From Nannobrachium achirus (Eukaryota; Chordata; Actinopteri; Myctophiformes; Myctophidae), in contig OY997661.1 of the NCBI GenBank assembly GCA_963921795.1, positions 36,691,970-36,755,969 on the forward strand: 64,000 nucleotides of DNA, read 5' to 3'. A program made the position numbers and the translations under genes. Each line of letters begins with the position of its first letter. Position 1 is the first letter of the stretch. A model generated the notes under the pieces. It saw only the letters and a list, made by a program, of their open reading frames with translations, had not been told where the DNA came from and did no database searches. Below, piece after piece: positions 21,532 to 33,915 of the stretch.

Positions 21532-23230
21532 GTACGTTTCATGCCCCTCTATCTTTTGGTGTGTTTGCTATATAATAGTAGGGTGACCATGTCCTCTTTT
21601 AGGGGAATGTTCGGCCAGTCTGTTTACTTTTTATTTTAATTTTATTTCCTTTTTTTTTCTCATAAATTCCTACAAATGTCTGGGGTTTTGCGCATATCAG
21701 AGTTAAAGCATGGGCATTTACAATGCACGTTCAATGGTTCGTTTGGAAAGCCGTGAGAGGCGGATTTCCACCCCAAACCCCGGTACGTGTATTATTCATA
21801 CTACACGGCCTGCCCTGCGATCGCTCCCTCCCTCAGCTTGTCTTGTTCAGATCAGATTAGAGCAGAGCAGAGCTTGCACTGCGCAGAGCTGAAAGAATGC
21901 ACTGCAAACGCCAATGCCGTTTCACTGATGAAACTGAGTGTCCTCTTTTTGGGGATTCATAATATGGTCACCCTATATAATAGGCAACCAGACCATTGTT
22001 CTAGGTCTGAACACCTGTTTTCAGTTAACTTTTCTGTAATCCTAAAAGTCCATTGAGTTCAATATGTTTTTTGTAACCTTTTCTGTACCCCCAAAAGTCT
22101 ATTGAGTTCAGTGGACTGTTATGGGAGAAATATATTGTCCAGATGAAGATGAAATGTCCAGCTTTATTTAGGAGGCATAGCAAGTTAGTCCATACACAGC
22201 ATATTCCATTACTTGTCTGCCCTCATTGTCTTGTCTGGAGCTCATTCGGCTGATGTTTTGGACAGGGGGCGTCAACCTTGCGGCTTGGGAGCTAAACAGT
22301 TTTATGACGGTACACTTCACTGGTACAAGGTCAACCAAAAGGATATGGCAAAAGGCTTTTGTGCTTGTTTTGTTTGCGTTTTGTTTCAATTGGGGTCCTT
22401 TTTAAGTAATTTAACATAGAATGACAGACAAATAAAATGCAGCAAAAATGTTGTTGTGAGTGTAGCAACATTTACATAAAATCTCTTAATTATTTTCTCT
22501 AATTCTTTTTCGCCCACTTCCACTGTGCTTTCTGCAGAGACGTGCATTTAACAATGAATGACATACAAATAAAACGCAGTAGGCCTTTATTGCCTAAAAA
22601 GGGGGAAAATATACCAAAGAAGTTTGATTTTTTTTATTTCCACTGTGCTTTCTGCGTGGACCTTTCTAGGTGGACAAGGTTCACGCCTCCTGTCCAAAAT
22701 AACAGCCGAATGAGCTCCTCCCGTTTGGATACCCTTCTCTCAAGCTAAACCCAGGGGGTCCCATGGCCAACAAACAATAGGTGTGGCATGTCCTTTTTAC
22801 ATAAAATATTCATTCAATGCTGAGGATGCAAGCACAAAAGAGGTAGGTGTCAGACCCCCTAGCCAGGGCCAGAGATGCTTACGCATATGTAAATGGCATT
22901 TGTCCCACAGAAACTAAACTTGAAGAAGCAAACTTCCAATATTTCCATAACAGGCCGTTTTCTGTAACCCCAAAACCCCTAAAGTCCTTTGAGTTCAATG
23001 GGCCTTTTCTGTCCCTTTTCTGATTATATACTATATGATTGTCATGGTAAAAAAAAAGAAAAAGAAACATGCAAGTCGCTTGAAGCTTGGTAATGTACTG
23101 TATTACCAATCACTGTTCATTTTTTGAAAAACACATATTTTCACTCTTGGATGCCACTGTTATACACTTAATCCTACAACCCAGGTCAAAAAGTTCTTAT
23201 TAAAGTTATTGTTCTATTATTCCTTTCCAG

Positions 23231-23353
23231 ACCAGTCTGTGCAGTCTAGCCTGCAGTCGAAGAGGAGTTCTCCACCATCAGTTTGTCCAGAGGGCACAGG
23301 ACGGACGAAGAGACAGAGGCGATTACCCCAGCACCTCCAGGACTTTGAGTTGG
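23231..23353 (+). CDS. Gene A linker exon 3
   Basis: 123 bp, phase 1-1, acceptor TCCTTTCCAG, donor GTGAGT. Encodes DQSVQSSLQSKRSSPPSV, CPEGTGRTKRQRR and LPQHLQDFELG. The basic KRQRR stretch is a possible nuclear localisation signal. Related to the gene C exon at 5442-5552; no counterpart is seen in gene B. Confidence 0.6.
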
Positions 23354-23628
23354 GTGAGTGGGGGGCTGTTAAAGGAAGGGTAACAGATTGGGCTCTACTT
23401 TGTCTCAAAATAATTGTGATATAATTGTGAAAATATTTGCCAATGCAACTATACCCTGAAAGGGTTAATATTCAGAGCTGTAGGGAGAAGGCGGTCTCAA
23501 CTCCCGAAGCACCGCCCAGCCGCCTCGGAAAGTTACGAGCAGAAACAGCGTGTCACTAGTGGAATGTTGGTCACATGACCCAATGGAAGTCGGCTTAGAA
23601 TTGGCCGTGGGAATTACGATATATATAC

Positions 23629-24511
<883 letters not shown>

Positions 24512-25058
24512 ATATATACCCTAATAATACAGTAAATACATAACTTTGTCAGCGACCATGACCAACGATATGTATGCTATCACACGTTGTGTCATATTTT
24601 GTAATTGTCCGGACTGATTTCGCTGTATTCATGCTGAAGCAGGGCTCGCACGAGTGGGCGGGTCTTTACTTCGCTCCAGGCTTTGCGGACAGCGGCTGCT
24701 GTTCGCTGTTAATGCCGCGATGAGAGCTTCATGTGCGGGATGAACAAGCCTTTGTGACTCGGTGATTTTTATGGAGCTTTTCTTTCCCGGGCCATTCCAG
24801 GGACAAATCATCATGACAAAATAAGATAAATAGGGGACAGCTGGTCAGGGCAACTATTTGTGAGGATAAGTTAATAATAATTAGAAGATAGAGTTAAAAT
24901 AAAACATTAAACCAAGCACTTTGACAGAGGCTTGTCATCATTATGAGTGGATGAGAGGCGAGAGCCGCTCGCCCGCTCGCATCTACGTGCAGCCTGCTAG
25001 CGAGTCGAGTCGTGTAAAGTAACTAAGTAGCCTACATTTACTCAGATACTGTACTTAA

Positions 25059-25537
25059 AGTTATACTATGTAACTTTTTTTATAAAACATATCTTAAAAT
25101 TGTCCTAACTATTAAATCGCTAAAGTTTTAGAACCCCCACTCTGTTAATTTCAGCTCCCAAAGCCTTTTCGTTATATGTGTTCTACTGAGCCCTGGTGGC
25201 CGTGACCGTGGCTGTTTTTCCCGGCAAAATTACGTCGTATGAATCATTCTGTACACGTGTCTCCCTACCGGCCAATCAAAGCCCAGATCATACACTGCTG
25301 AGCTCTTCAGGAAGTACACTGCAGTGTTTACACTGGGCTAGGAGTCTAGCATGTAACTCCCAACCGAGGCTCGTAGAGGGACACGAAAGACCTCTATGGA
25401 TAGGTCTCGGCGAGGCGAGGCGGACGCGGTGGTCTGAATGCCCGGTCCGCGGCGAAAAACGGCCGAAAAAAGCAGACGCGACCGCGGTTTGCTCTACTGC
25501 TACTGACCACTAGTTGAGCAACTTACACAGTATAGCT
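25059..25537. mobile_element. TTAA-flanked MITE (AGTTATACTATGTAACTT)
   Basis: TTAA on both sides (25055-25058, 25538-25541). Ends AGTTATACTATGTAACTT and AACTTACACAGTATAGCT are inverted repeats. It interrupts a dispersed repeat whose intact form reads CTGTACTTAAGTACAATTTT, confirming the target. Confidence 0.75.
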
Positions 25538-25647
25538 TTAAGTACAATTTTGATGTACTTTGAGGCGGAGATAGCCGCGACCAGCTCTTCTTCTAATCGG
25601 CTCGCCTGCAGTCGGTAACTAAGTACATTTACTCATACTGTACTTAA

Positions 25648-26061
25648 AGGAGTAGTTCACCACTTTTCAACCTGTCTTCATATAATAGGTCCTCACTAAT
25701 GTTCATGATAAAATATCACAATTCTTTTCTACTCAGTCCAAGTCTCCTAGGAGAGCTGTGGGAAGTTCAGAATCCATCGTCTTGTGACATCATCATTTTC
25801 CAAAAAAAAAATGTAATCAATATTTTTGAAAAAAATATTTAGATTTGTAATATCGCGAGAACAATGGCTTCCACTTTAAAATTGCAACTTTTCAGGAATA
25901 GAAAGCCTGCAGTTTCTATAAGCTGGATTGGTAATCGATGATGTCACAAGACTATGGGTTTCTGACCAGCCCACAGCCCTCCTCTGAGAAAAAAAAGAAA
26001 GGCTATTTTTGAGTGAGGACCAATTATATGAACATAGGTTGAAAAGTGGTGGAGTGCCCCT
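25648..26061. mobile_element. TTAA-flanked MITE (AGGAGTAGTTCACCAC)
   Basis: TTAA at 25644-25647 and 26062-26065. Ends AGGAGTAGTTCACCACTTTT and AAAAGTGGTGGAGTGCCCCT are inverted, with CAACCT..CATATAAT matching ATTATATGAACATAGGTTG inside. Confidence 0.65.
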
Positions 26062-26719
26062 TTAAGGAGGGCCCTACAATTTTGAGGTATTTTTTACTTT
26101 ACTGGAGTGTTTTATATTTTCAGTACTTTTATTTCTACTCCACTTCATCTCAAAATAAATCATTGTAGGCTACTTTTACTCCCCTGCAGTTATTAAAAAA
26201 AAAAAAAAAGTTATAAAAAAATACTGTTTAATTATTATTACAAAACATTCATTAATCACTATATATACATTTCGGCCATTTGAAATTAGCCGATCTACAA
26301 GCTCACAGTGCGTGACGGACATTTACTTGTAACGGTTTATTTCTACATTGCAGTATCGATACTTTTACTTGTTGATAATGATACTTTTACTTGATTACAA
26401 AATATGAGTACTTGTCAGTCCGTGAAGCCATGGTGATGAGGACACGGCAGGGTGGGGGGGCAGAAATGGGCGTGTCCAGCTGATTTCTCGAGCAAGAGAG
26501 ATTTGCTTGCTTTCGTCATTTTCACGCGACAACTTTATTATTATCCGAAGTTATTTCCCAAAATGGCCGCAGTTGGTCTTATTAATTTATAAACCTCAAA
26601 TGTAACTATGTATTTTCAAACTAATAGGACTCAAATATATGTTAAAAATACTTAGGGGGACCTTTAGAGACATGTGTCAACAGTTTTACAAGGCAAATTT
26701 CATGGTGCCTACACTTTAA

Positions 26720-27398
26720 CTCATTCTGTGCCTATCCCGAACATGTTCGGCTTTATTTCAATCCAATACAAATTTCTTTTTATTAATTGACTTACCCTGA
26801 GCTGCTTGTAGAGTCGTGGGTGGTCCTGGCTCGTCCTACGCTAGCCAGCTAGCCATTTTACATGGTCCGACGATATATTCCATTAAAAATGGTTTAAAAT
26901 ACATTTTTGAGCCCCCCAATGTTCACCAAATGTTCAGCGCCGCTTCCGGAACGTAGTCCAGTGTGCCTATCCCGAACATGTTCGGCTTTTTTAATGAAAT
27001 GAATAAAATGATCCGAGGCCTTCTGAAGCCTGAGCCTAAATTTAAAATCCAGTGTCCCAAATCCGGGGGTCGCCATGCCGGCCGTTAGCCGCGAACGGAA
27101 CCGCGAATCGCCGCCGAATCCAATGAAAAACCACATCTTTGGAGGCCCATATCTCTGGATTGTGTTTTTAGGGATGTGGCGCGAGGTTTATTTACGGCGA
27201 AATCGCCGAAAAATGATCTTTAAAATGACAAAATGGGAATAGCTATTCTGTTAGCATTATCATCCGGGACCTTTCCATGACGTGCACGAACGTGAGCACG
27301 CGCGTCACTGCAACGTGAGCCCCCGGATGCTAATGCAGTCCCCTATGGGAGAAAGTCTGGCATTCTTTGGTGCCCTCTAGGGGCTGGCACTGGAAGCG
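26720..27398. mobile_element. piggyBac-type MITE, copy 1
   Basis: TTAA at 26716-26719 and 27399-27402. Left end CTCATTCTGTGCC resembles the complete piggyBac end CTCATTTACTGCC. Contains CCCGAACATGTTCGG twice. It shares an 80-codon minus-strand reading frame (26894-27136) with the copy at 36927. Confidence 0.65.
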
Positions 27399-28075
27399 TT
27401 AAGGGAACAATTATTCCTTTTTCTAGGTGAGGGACAGAAGAGGAGAGGTTTGCCTTGTGCTATCATTAGCTGCAGCTTAAAATAACCTTCAGAAAGGTAA
27501 TGGAGAACAGAGACGCAAAGTCAGTGTCATAGTATGATAAGAAAAAGTGAACTCATCAAACACCCCTCTTAATTCAACAATGGAGTTATAGCCCACTGTA
27601 GGGCAACCTTTTTGACAAGTGCCAAGTTTTAATTGTCTTGATAGTCAGTGTGCCATATCAGCATGAAGTTAAATCATGACACCACGTAAATAAATATATG
27701 TATTTATAAATAATGTTTTTGATTGTCCTGTAACAACCTTTCGAAATATTTTCTTTCGCATCAGGAGCCTAATGATCATTAATCTCGCAATTGGCAATAA
27801 ACCCAAAAAGAAAACTCACACATTTATGCCAGTGTTCCAGTGATTACCATCCCCCTGGTTTAGACCAATGCTTCCCAACAATATAAAATCCATGAAACTA
27901 TTGAGAAAATAACTACAAAATTGCATGTAAGTGAAATTATCCCGATGAAGCGAGCCGATCCTATATCTCCTACATTTTTGGCATGTAGTAATGTTTAAGC
28001 ACAGTCCAACTTCAGTGCAATGTTTCTCACATTATTCATTGAAAAATAAACAAGTATTAGTAATGTCATTTAGAG

Positions 28076-28410
28076 ATGGTTAGAGATCTCTGTCTACCGA
28101 GCACTCTTCGATCCTACTCTCACCTATGGTCATAAAATGTGGGTCATGACTGAAAGCATAAGATTGCGGGTACAAGCGGATTAAATGAGTTTTCTCAGAC
28201 GGGTGGCCGGCATTTCCCTTGGAGAGATAGGGTAAGAAGTTCAGTCACGAGAGAGACTTGGAGTAGAACCGCTGCTCCAACGCTTGTAAAGGAGCCAGCT
28301 TATCTAGTACGGATGCTTCCCGAGCATCTCCCTAGGGATGTAGTGGATAAGGATTTCCCAGAACAGGGAACACTGGAAATCTCGATAAGCAGTTAAAGAT
28401 GGATGGATAG
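28076..28410 (+). mobile_element. Rex3-like (RTE clade) LINE 3' relic
   Basis: Recognisable 3' segment: CACCTATGGTCATAAAATGT, GGGTCATGACTGAAAGCATA, GGGTGGCCGGCATTTCCCTT, GGAGTAGAACCGCTGCTCC, then a GATGGATGGATAG tail. It has frameshifts and internal deletion. It sits where gene B carries a Helitron-like insertion (57921-58160), just before the shared TGTAATTAAG. Confidence 0.75.
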
Positions 28411-28561
28411 TAGTGTAATTAAGTTGTCACTGCATCAATGCAGTGTCCACGTTCATTCACATCACCCTGTCTTTGAGAAACACTTGACTCTCTGTTCTCT
28501 CTGTTTTACACTCAACCTGTATCTACAACCCATATCACATCAAAGTCTTATTCTATTCCAG

Positions 28562-28738
28562 ACCAGTCTGTGGAGCCCAGCAAGCAGGTGAAGATAAGTG
28601 ACCAGTCTGTGGAGCCCAGCAAGCAGGTGAAGATAAGTTCTCCAGCAGCAGCGAGTACCGTTGCTATTAAACAGGAACCTAAAGCTGAAGTTAAACAGGA
28701 ACCTAAAGATGAAGTTAAAGTTGAAGACCTGGACTTAA
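28562..28738 (+). CDS. Gene A linker exon 4, internally duplicated
   Basis: 177 bp, 59 codons, phase 1-1, donor GTAAGT. A 39-bp start segment is repeated in tandem (DQSVEPSKQVKIS twice), followed by SPAAASTVAIKQEPKAEVKQ and EPKDEVKVEDLDL. It carries three SUMO-like motifs: IKQE, VKQE and VKVE. The counterpart in gene B, 58296-58409, has a single copy. Confidence 0.65.
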
Positions 28739-28789
28739 GTAAGTTGCATGCTTTGTCTTTCTTTTATTAACTACTACTATCTTAACCTA

Positions 28790-29302
28790 GCCTGGCTCCA
28801 GCCAATAGACCCGCCCACTCTCTGAGTGGACTGTTTCTCTTGGTCTGGATGTGTCATATGACGCGTCTCTTGATACGGTATCTTGACTTACCGACCAATG
28901 AAATCAATGCAATACGGAGGAGGGGTGCGTCTAACTTTTGAAAATCAACAGAAACAGTGGAGGGAGGGGTGGCTGCGTGGCTCACCAGAGTTCTTAATTG
29001 CTCCCTTTGAACTTCAAAGGGCTCCGAACTGCAGTCATTGATTGAGCCATACAAGTGTCGAATAGCTCGTTAGTGATTCTCTCTAATCAATGAAACATCA
29101 AAGACAATGACCTGTTTGGTGCATGTCATTGAGGGGAGGGGGAGGAGGGAATGTTTTGTGTGCAAAAGTCAAACACAACCCCTCCCACCAGATCTCTTGT
29201 GATTGGGAATTTCAAATTTTAAATCCCCTCCCCTTTTCAATCAAATAGAATGGAGACAACTTCAGACTCAAGCCCCAGCGTAGAGTCTGAAATCAGGCTA
29301 AT
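28790..29302. mobile_element. MITE, TAGCCTGGCTCCAGCC family
   Basis: About 510 bp, ends TAGCCTGGCTCCAG and GAGTCTGAAATCAGGCTA partly inverted. A second copy is at 55250-55757. No coding capacity. Confidence 0.6.
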
Positions 29303-29519
29303 CTTATGTATTAGCATGGCAGCAAAAATGTGCTTTCATTAAAAAGATCACTCAAACCTATTGAGTGTTTAATGTACATCATTTATTGCGTTTTCCATTG
29401 ACACCATTTTATATTTCGTCGTACAGCGTCGTATGAAGACGTTTTTGAGCTTGCAGGTATGCATTTGAACTCTCTCACTGCTAATGACGAGAAATCTTGC
29501 CATTTTGTCCTAGGTCAAC

Positions 29520-30000
29520 AGTGCTAAAGACGAGATTTACAAGTTGGCAAACAGCTGGTGTAAAAAATGTATAACTAAAACTGGCTCTAACACTAACATG
29601 TTCGCTTGCACATACAACATACGACTCTGTCAGTGCATGTCAGAATCATCTTCGATCTTATCGTTAATGATGTGCCCCAAATATTTGCAACTGTTACACA
29701 CGAGGGTACTAGACAAATAAAATGCAGGAAAAGGAAAATCGAGTTTCAGGTCCTGCATATCATTACCACACTCTGTTTGGCATTGTATTTGACATCAAAC
29801 TTAACCCCATATTCTGAGCATATATTCAGTAGCTGCTGAAACCCTGCACTACTAGGGGATACAATGGCCAAATCATCAGTATACATGAAATGGTTTATCA
29901 AGGTCGGTGACATTGTCTTATACTGTATATGTTGCACATTACAGCAATCTATACAAGCCAAGGCTCTACCTTCAACATGGTTCAACATGGCTTCAGGCTC
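29520..30000 (-). mobile_element. LINE reverse-transcriptase relic
   Basis: Minus-strand reading shows HFMYTDDLAIVSPSSAGFQQ and LLNICSEYGVKFDVKYN, which includes the Y-x-DD catalytic box of reverse transcriptase. After a frameshift it continues with FYLS..CKYLGHIINDKIEDDSD. Stops and shifts make it dead. Confidence 0.75.
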
Positions 30001-30199
30001 ACTGGCCTGTCTTTAAATTGCACTGTAGGTTCCCTTGATTTAACAGGGTTGTTTTTGATTAATTGAATATTTTATTAGACAAAAATGGAGAACAGTACAA
30101 GTATAGTCAATAAAATAAAAATACAAATGTGGTACAGTTAAACACCCTGCCTAAAAGGAACATCCAAAATAAGTAAATATGTACTTTTGCGTTCTTGTT

Positions 30200-30546
30200 T
30201 ACGTCGGAGGTCCTTGGTTTTCAATTCGTGGACATAGCAAAAAATAAAATAAAATAAAAACCATTGCAGTTATAAAAAAAACACTTTATGTACAGGGTAG
30301 GGGAAACAAGGGGGAGGGCTAAGGTAAGGGGGATGCTCACCTTTCGTCTGTGTATTGGAGAAGTGATAACTACCTCTGCCTCTGGCCTCCTGAAAGGTGA
30401 GTTTTCTGGGTGGTTTTGAAGGACATGTTTTAAGGGAAGTAGTCAAGGAATTCCACACCTGGGTGGCAGTGTTGTAGAAGGAGAATTTACCCATATTTGT
30501 CTTAATGGTTTGTGTTATCAGATCGCTCCCTCTGGTGTTGTTGTTT
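30200..30546 (-). mobile_element. LINE 3' fragment, second copy
   Basis: Encodes NNTRGSDLITQTIKTNMGKF and TQVWNSLTTSLKTC like the copy at 4217-4560. It ends about 40 bp before the acceptor of the gene A exon at 30586. Confidence 0.6.
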
Positions 30547-30585
30547 AAATAAGACAAAGTCGTTACTGTCATTTCTTCATTCCAG

Positions 30586-30708
30586 AACCTCCTGTGCAGT
30601 CCAGCCTGCAGGTGAAGATGAGGTCTCCAGCACCAGCCAGCACTGTTTCTGTTAAACTGGAACCTAAAGTTGAAATTGAAATAGAAATTGAAGACCCCCT
30701 GGACCTCT
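30586..30708 (+). CDS. Gene A linker exon 5
   Basis: 123 bp, phase 1-1, acceptor TTCATTCCAG, donor GTAAGT. Encodes EPPVQSSLQVKMRSPAPAST then VSVKLEPKVEIEIEIEDPLDL. VKLE fits the SUMO consensus. Counterpart of gene B exon 58916-59032. Confidence 0.65.
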
Positions 30709-30954
30709 GTAAGTTGGCAACCAGACTATAGTACTTGTCCGACTTCATTCCATCTTCCATCTGCCATCGTCTCCTAAGTCAACTTTTTTTTTTGCCGCGC
30801 TACTCCTCCCACAGTTTTGGTGGCACGCACTTGAGCCATATGTCAAATTGACCGGTTTCATCTGGACACGTTATATTGTTTAATTTGACATTGACATTAA
30901 ATTGACATTATTCATTGGCATTATTCATTCATTACATTGACATTATTCAAAATT

Positions 30955-31130
30955 AAACTTTTCCCAAATATGGAGATGGCTGACATCATAGACCACATGA
31001 GACTGACACAATAGGTCCATATATGGGCTTTCCAAGATGGGATTTATATTGAAGACATCAGGGATCTCCATATATGGGCATAAAAGGGACAAGAACTGAC
31101 AGAGATCTCCATTTATGGCCATTAATGTAT
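30955..31130. repeat. CCATATATGG-type repeat fragment
   Basis: Contains AGGTCCATATATGGGC, GATCTCCATATATGGGCATA and degraded variants like those of the 10.7-14.5 kb cluster. An isolated fragment in a gene A intron. Confidence 0.6.
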
Positions 31131-31977
31131 TAGTGAATTAATTTGACCCTTTCCCCATTGAATGGGGAAAATTCAAATGGTAAGACAACATTTGCGAAAT
31201 CCACGTCTGGCAACCACACTTGCAATTCCAATTCCATCTTTCTAGTTTTGATTCTATTGACTGTTAGTTATCATGCCAATGAGTGAGTGTATGATTATAA
31301 TGAAATATCTGTATATGTATATTATACTGTAGCATGAAGCATGACAGCATGAAATATCTGTATATGCATATTATATGATATTATCTATTGTCATAATAAA
31401 AAAAAAACAGAAATCTTATTTTGTGCAAAAGCAGGACAAAAGGAAAATATTGTACTGTAATCAAAATAGCTGTAATAACAGTTTCCCGCCTAAACAATTA
31501 AAATTACAATTTAGCTCTTATCCAGAACAACTTACAAGTGTGAAAGCTCTTTATTTGATGGTTGGAGCATTTTCTTAGAAAGAAAATAAAGGGGAAATGT
31601 TTGGGAATTTTTTGGCTCACACCTAAGTAAATAATGAATGATAAAACTTAACGGCTGCTTCCCTCCTGATAAGGAAGCAGCATTATGTCTACACTCAGTG
31701 TCCCAGAGTGACAGTGTTGTCATTATATTTCTTTAGTAGGCACATCAATAGCTATGACCGTATATAGAATCATTAAAAGAACTGAAAACCCTTTAAATGA
31801 AAAACATTATTGTGGATGGGGATGATCGGGTAGGATGTTTTAGTAGGAAAGTCCATGACGGGTCAATGGCTGCCCAGTCTTTGAAAACAATAACACCATT
31901 ATTCCCCCTGTTTTACATTCAATGTTCATCTACAACCCATGTCACATTAAAGTCCTTTTTCCATTCCTTCATTCCAG

Positions 31978-32076
31978 ACCAGTCTGTGGAGTCTAGCCTG
32001 CAGGTGAAGAGGTCCCGAGAGTCAGACGGTGCCAAAGTTGAACTTTATGTTGAACTTGAAGACCACATTAACATCG
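31978..32076 (+). CDS. Gene A linker exon 6
   Basis: 99 bp, phase 1-1, donor GTAAGT. Encodes DQSVESSLQVKRSRESDGAK then VELYVELEDHINI. Counterpart of gene B exon 59476-59580. The frame stays open through the donor, the (CA)n and the remaining finger. Confidence 0.65.
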
Positions 32077-32089
32077 GTAAGTTTCTCAC

Positions 32090-32101
32090 AAACACACACA
32101 C

Positions 32102-32133
<32 letters not shown>

Positions 32134-32159
32134 GCACACACACACACACACACACACAC
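32090..32159. repeat. (CA/CG)n microsatellite at the deletion junction
   Basis: CA/CG repeats run directly into GAGAGAAAGCCCTACC, the inter-finger linker. In gene B the corresponding (CA) tract and the linker are about 1.9 kb apart. Confidence 0.85.
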
Positions 32160-32240
32160 GAGAGAAAGCCCTACCACTGTGACCAATGTGGAAAATGTTT
32201 TAGATGGAGTTATGCATTAAGGGCTCACCTTTGCAACTGA
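32157..32240 (+). pseudogene. Gene A residual zinc finger
   Basis: Encodes [19 protein letters not shown] then ALRAHLCN and TGA, matching the last finger of gene B (HFRWSCALRAHPCN). No splice acceptor precedes it. The last pairing residues are degenerate (H-x-C), as in gene B. Confidence 0.75.
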
Positions 32241-32481
32241 ACAGGACCTTAACTCATTTACTGCCACCACCTGGGAAACCCGAGAAAATGTCGCTGTCTC
32301 TCTCCGCCAGGCCTGAGAAACCAGAGAATTTGCTTTATATAATGTTATGCTAAATTACATTCTTCCCTAGCCTGTGACAAAGTCTGAGGCTTCTGTCATA
32401 AAGGGAACCAAAATATCACACATCAAAGTTGGTGTGTTTGAAAACGAGATACATACTGTAAATGTATAAATCTCCCCTTAA

Positions 32482-32932
32482 AGTTGCTATAAGCAGTTTT
32501 CTGCTGACATTTATTTTTATTTGATTCAGGCGGCTAACAAGGCTCCCTAAAAAATCTAGTCTCTGTGGCTCTTCTAGGAGCCTCAGTCTGCCTCCAAAAC
32601 TATTATTTTATCTGTAAGAAACTCTGTCACTAGCAGCTCATTAGCGCATGAACCAGCCGACCGGGACTAAAAGGATTGACAGACAGGTCAACCAGTCCGA
32701 ACAAGAACAAGAGGCGGTCCTGATTGGTCTGCTTATTTGGCAGGCTATCCATCTATCGACCAATGACAAAACTTCTCACACATAAAAATAATAGTTTTGG
32801 AGGCAGATTGTGGCCCCAGGAAGTGTCACAGAGACAACATTTCTTTAGGAAGCATGGTTAGCCGTCTGAATATAATAAAATAAAAATAAGTAATTGCCTG
32901 CTTATGTCAGCAGAAAACTGCATGTAGCAACT
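32482..32932. mobile_element. TTAA-flanked foldback MITE
   Basis: TTAA at 32478-32481 and 32933-32936. Arms of about 165 bases: AGTTGCTATAAGCAGTTTTC against GAAAACTGCATGTAGCAACT. It lies inside the piggyBac, 5' of the transposase gene. Confidence 0.75.
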
Positions 32933-33700
32933 TTAACCCACAGTGAAGGCATTTCTCACAAGGCTGCAGAGTGCAGACAGCACAGTCGTGCAGAGACTAG
33001 CAGTGGAGTGACGCGGCAACGTAAACAGAGCGGCTGGATCTAAGAGACAATTCTGCATAAATCAAAATCCAGTACATTTCTCACTTGAAAAGCTGTGACC
33101 TGCCAATGGTCAACACAACACACAGCTCCATACCCTACCAAAAATGTTCAAAGTCTCCACAACAAAATATTATGTCCCGGACAGACAACAACGGTGCTAG
33201 ATCAGAGTCAGTGCCAGGCCCTCTCTGAACCAAAACAAACCACCACAAACACATCAACAACACATCTACACCTGCCAGATTGAAAGCATTCAAAATCAAA
33301 CTCTCAAAAGGTTTTAAAAGGAACACATGAAATTACCTCAGTGTTGGGGTAGTAGGTAGGAGCGTTGCAACAGAGAGAAAAAGATAGTTGAGTTGAATAG
33401 TATCTAGTTTCAATAGATCTGTAAGTAGTATAGCATAGTAGGTATAGTTATTAGTTCCTTTGGTTAGAGTTATTTCCATTATTTGAAACATTTTTCCTCC
33501 TTTTCTGAGTGGGTTTAATCCCCCCACGGCAAGCAGGGACTCCTGCCGGGCCCGGGAAGCGTTCTCTGGCTGCTTCGAGCCATGGTGCGGCGGTCCCCTC
33601 GACCAGTGGTTCCTGTGAACCAGCCCGATCATCAGGCCCTGCTCGCGGACGACCTAGAAGGAGAAGGCTTCCCCCGGTCTTCCCTCCTGGTCAGGCGGAA

Positions 33701-33915
33701 ATGGACACCTTTTTGTTGTCCTCTGTGCCCTGTCCGGAGACTGATTCCGAGGTCGACGAAGGGCCGGAGTCGGAAAACCACACACCACAAACCACGTCTC
33801 CATTGCCCTCTGTCGCCACCCCCGGGACCCCGAAATCAGTGGTTTGTTGGCCGGGTCTGACGGAAAGGGTCGCGTCCGTAAAAAACATCCTCGAGTCTCC
33901 ATATAACTCCCAGCG
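33701..33915 (+). CDS. Transposase exon 1
   Basis: Begins MDTFLLSSVPCPETDSEVDE and ends NILESPYNSQR split by the donor CAGCG|GTATGT. The frame is also open upstream to about 33509 without an ATG. An ATG in another frame at 33582 would overlap but does not fit the splicing. Confidence 0.65.

Noticed and set aside
21710..22056. Short frames in the gene A intron
   Set aside because: No homology visible and no phase 1 splice sites like the real linker exons.
33582..33860. Alternative 92-codon frame with ATG near transposase exon 1
   Set aside because: It ends in a stop without a compatible splice site; the 33701 frame splices cleanly through six exons.
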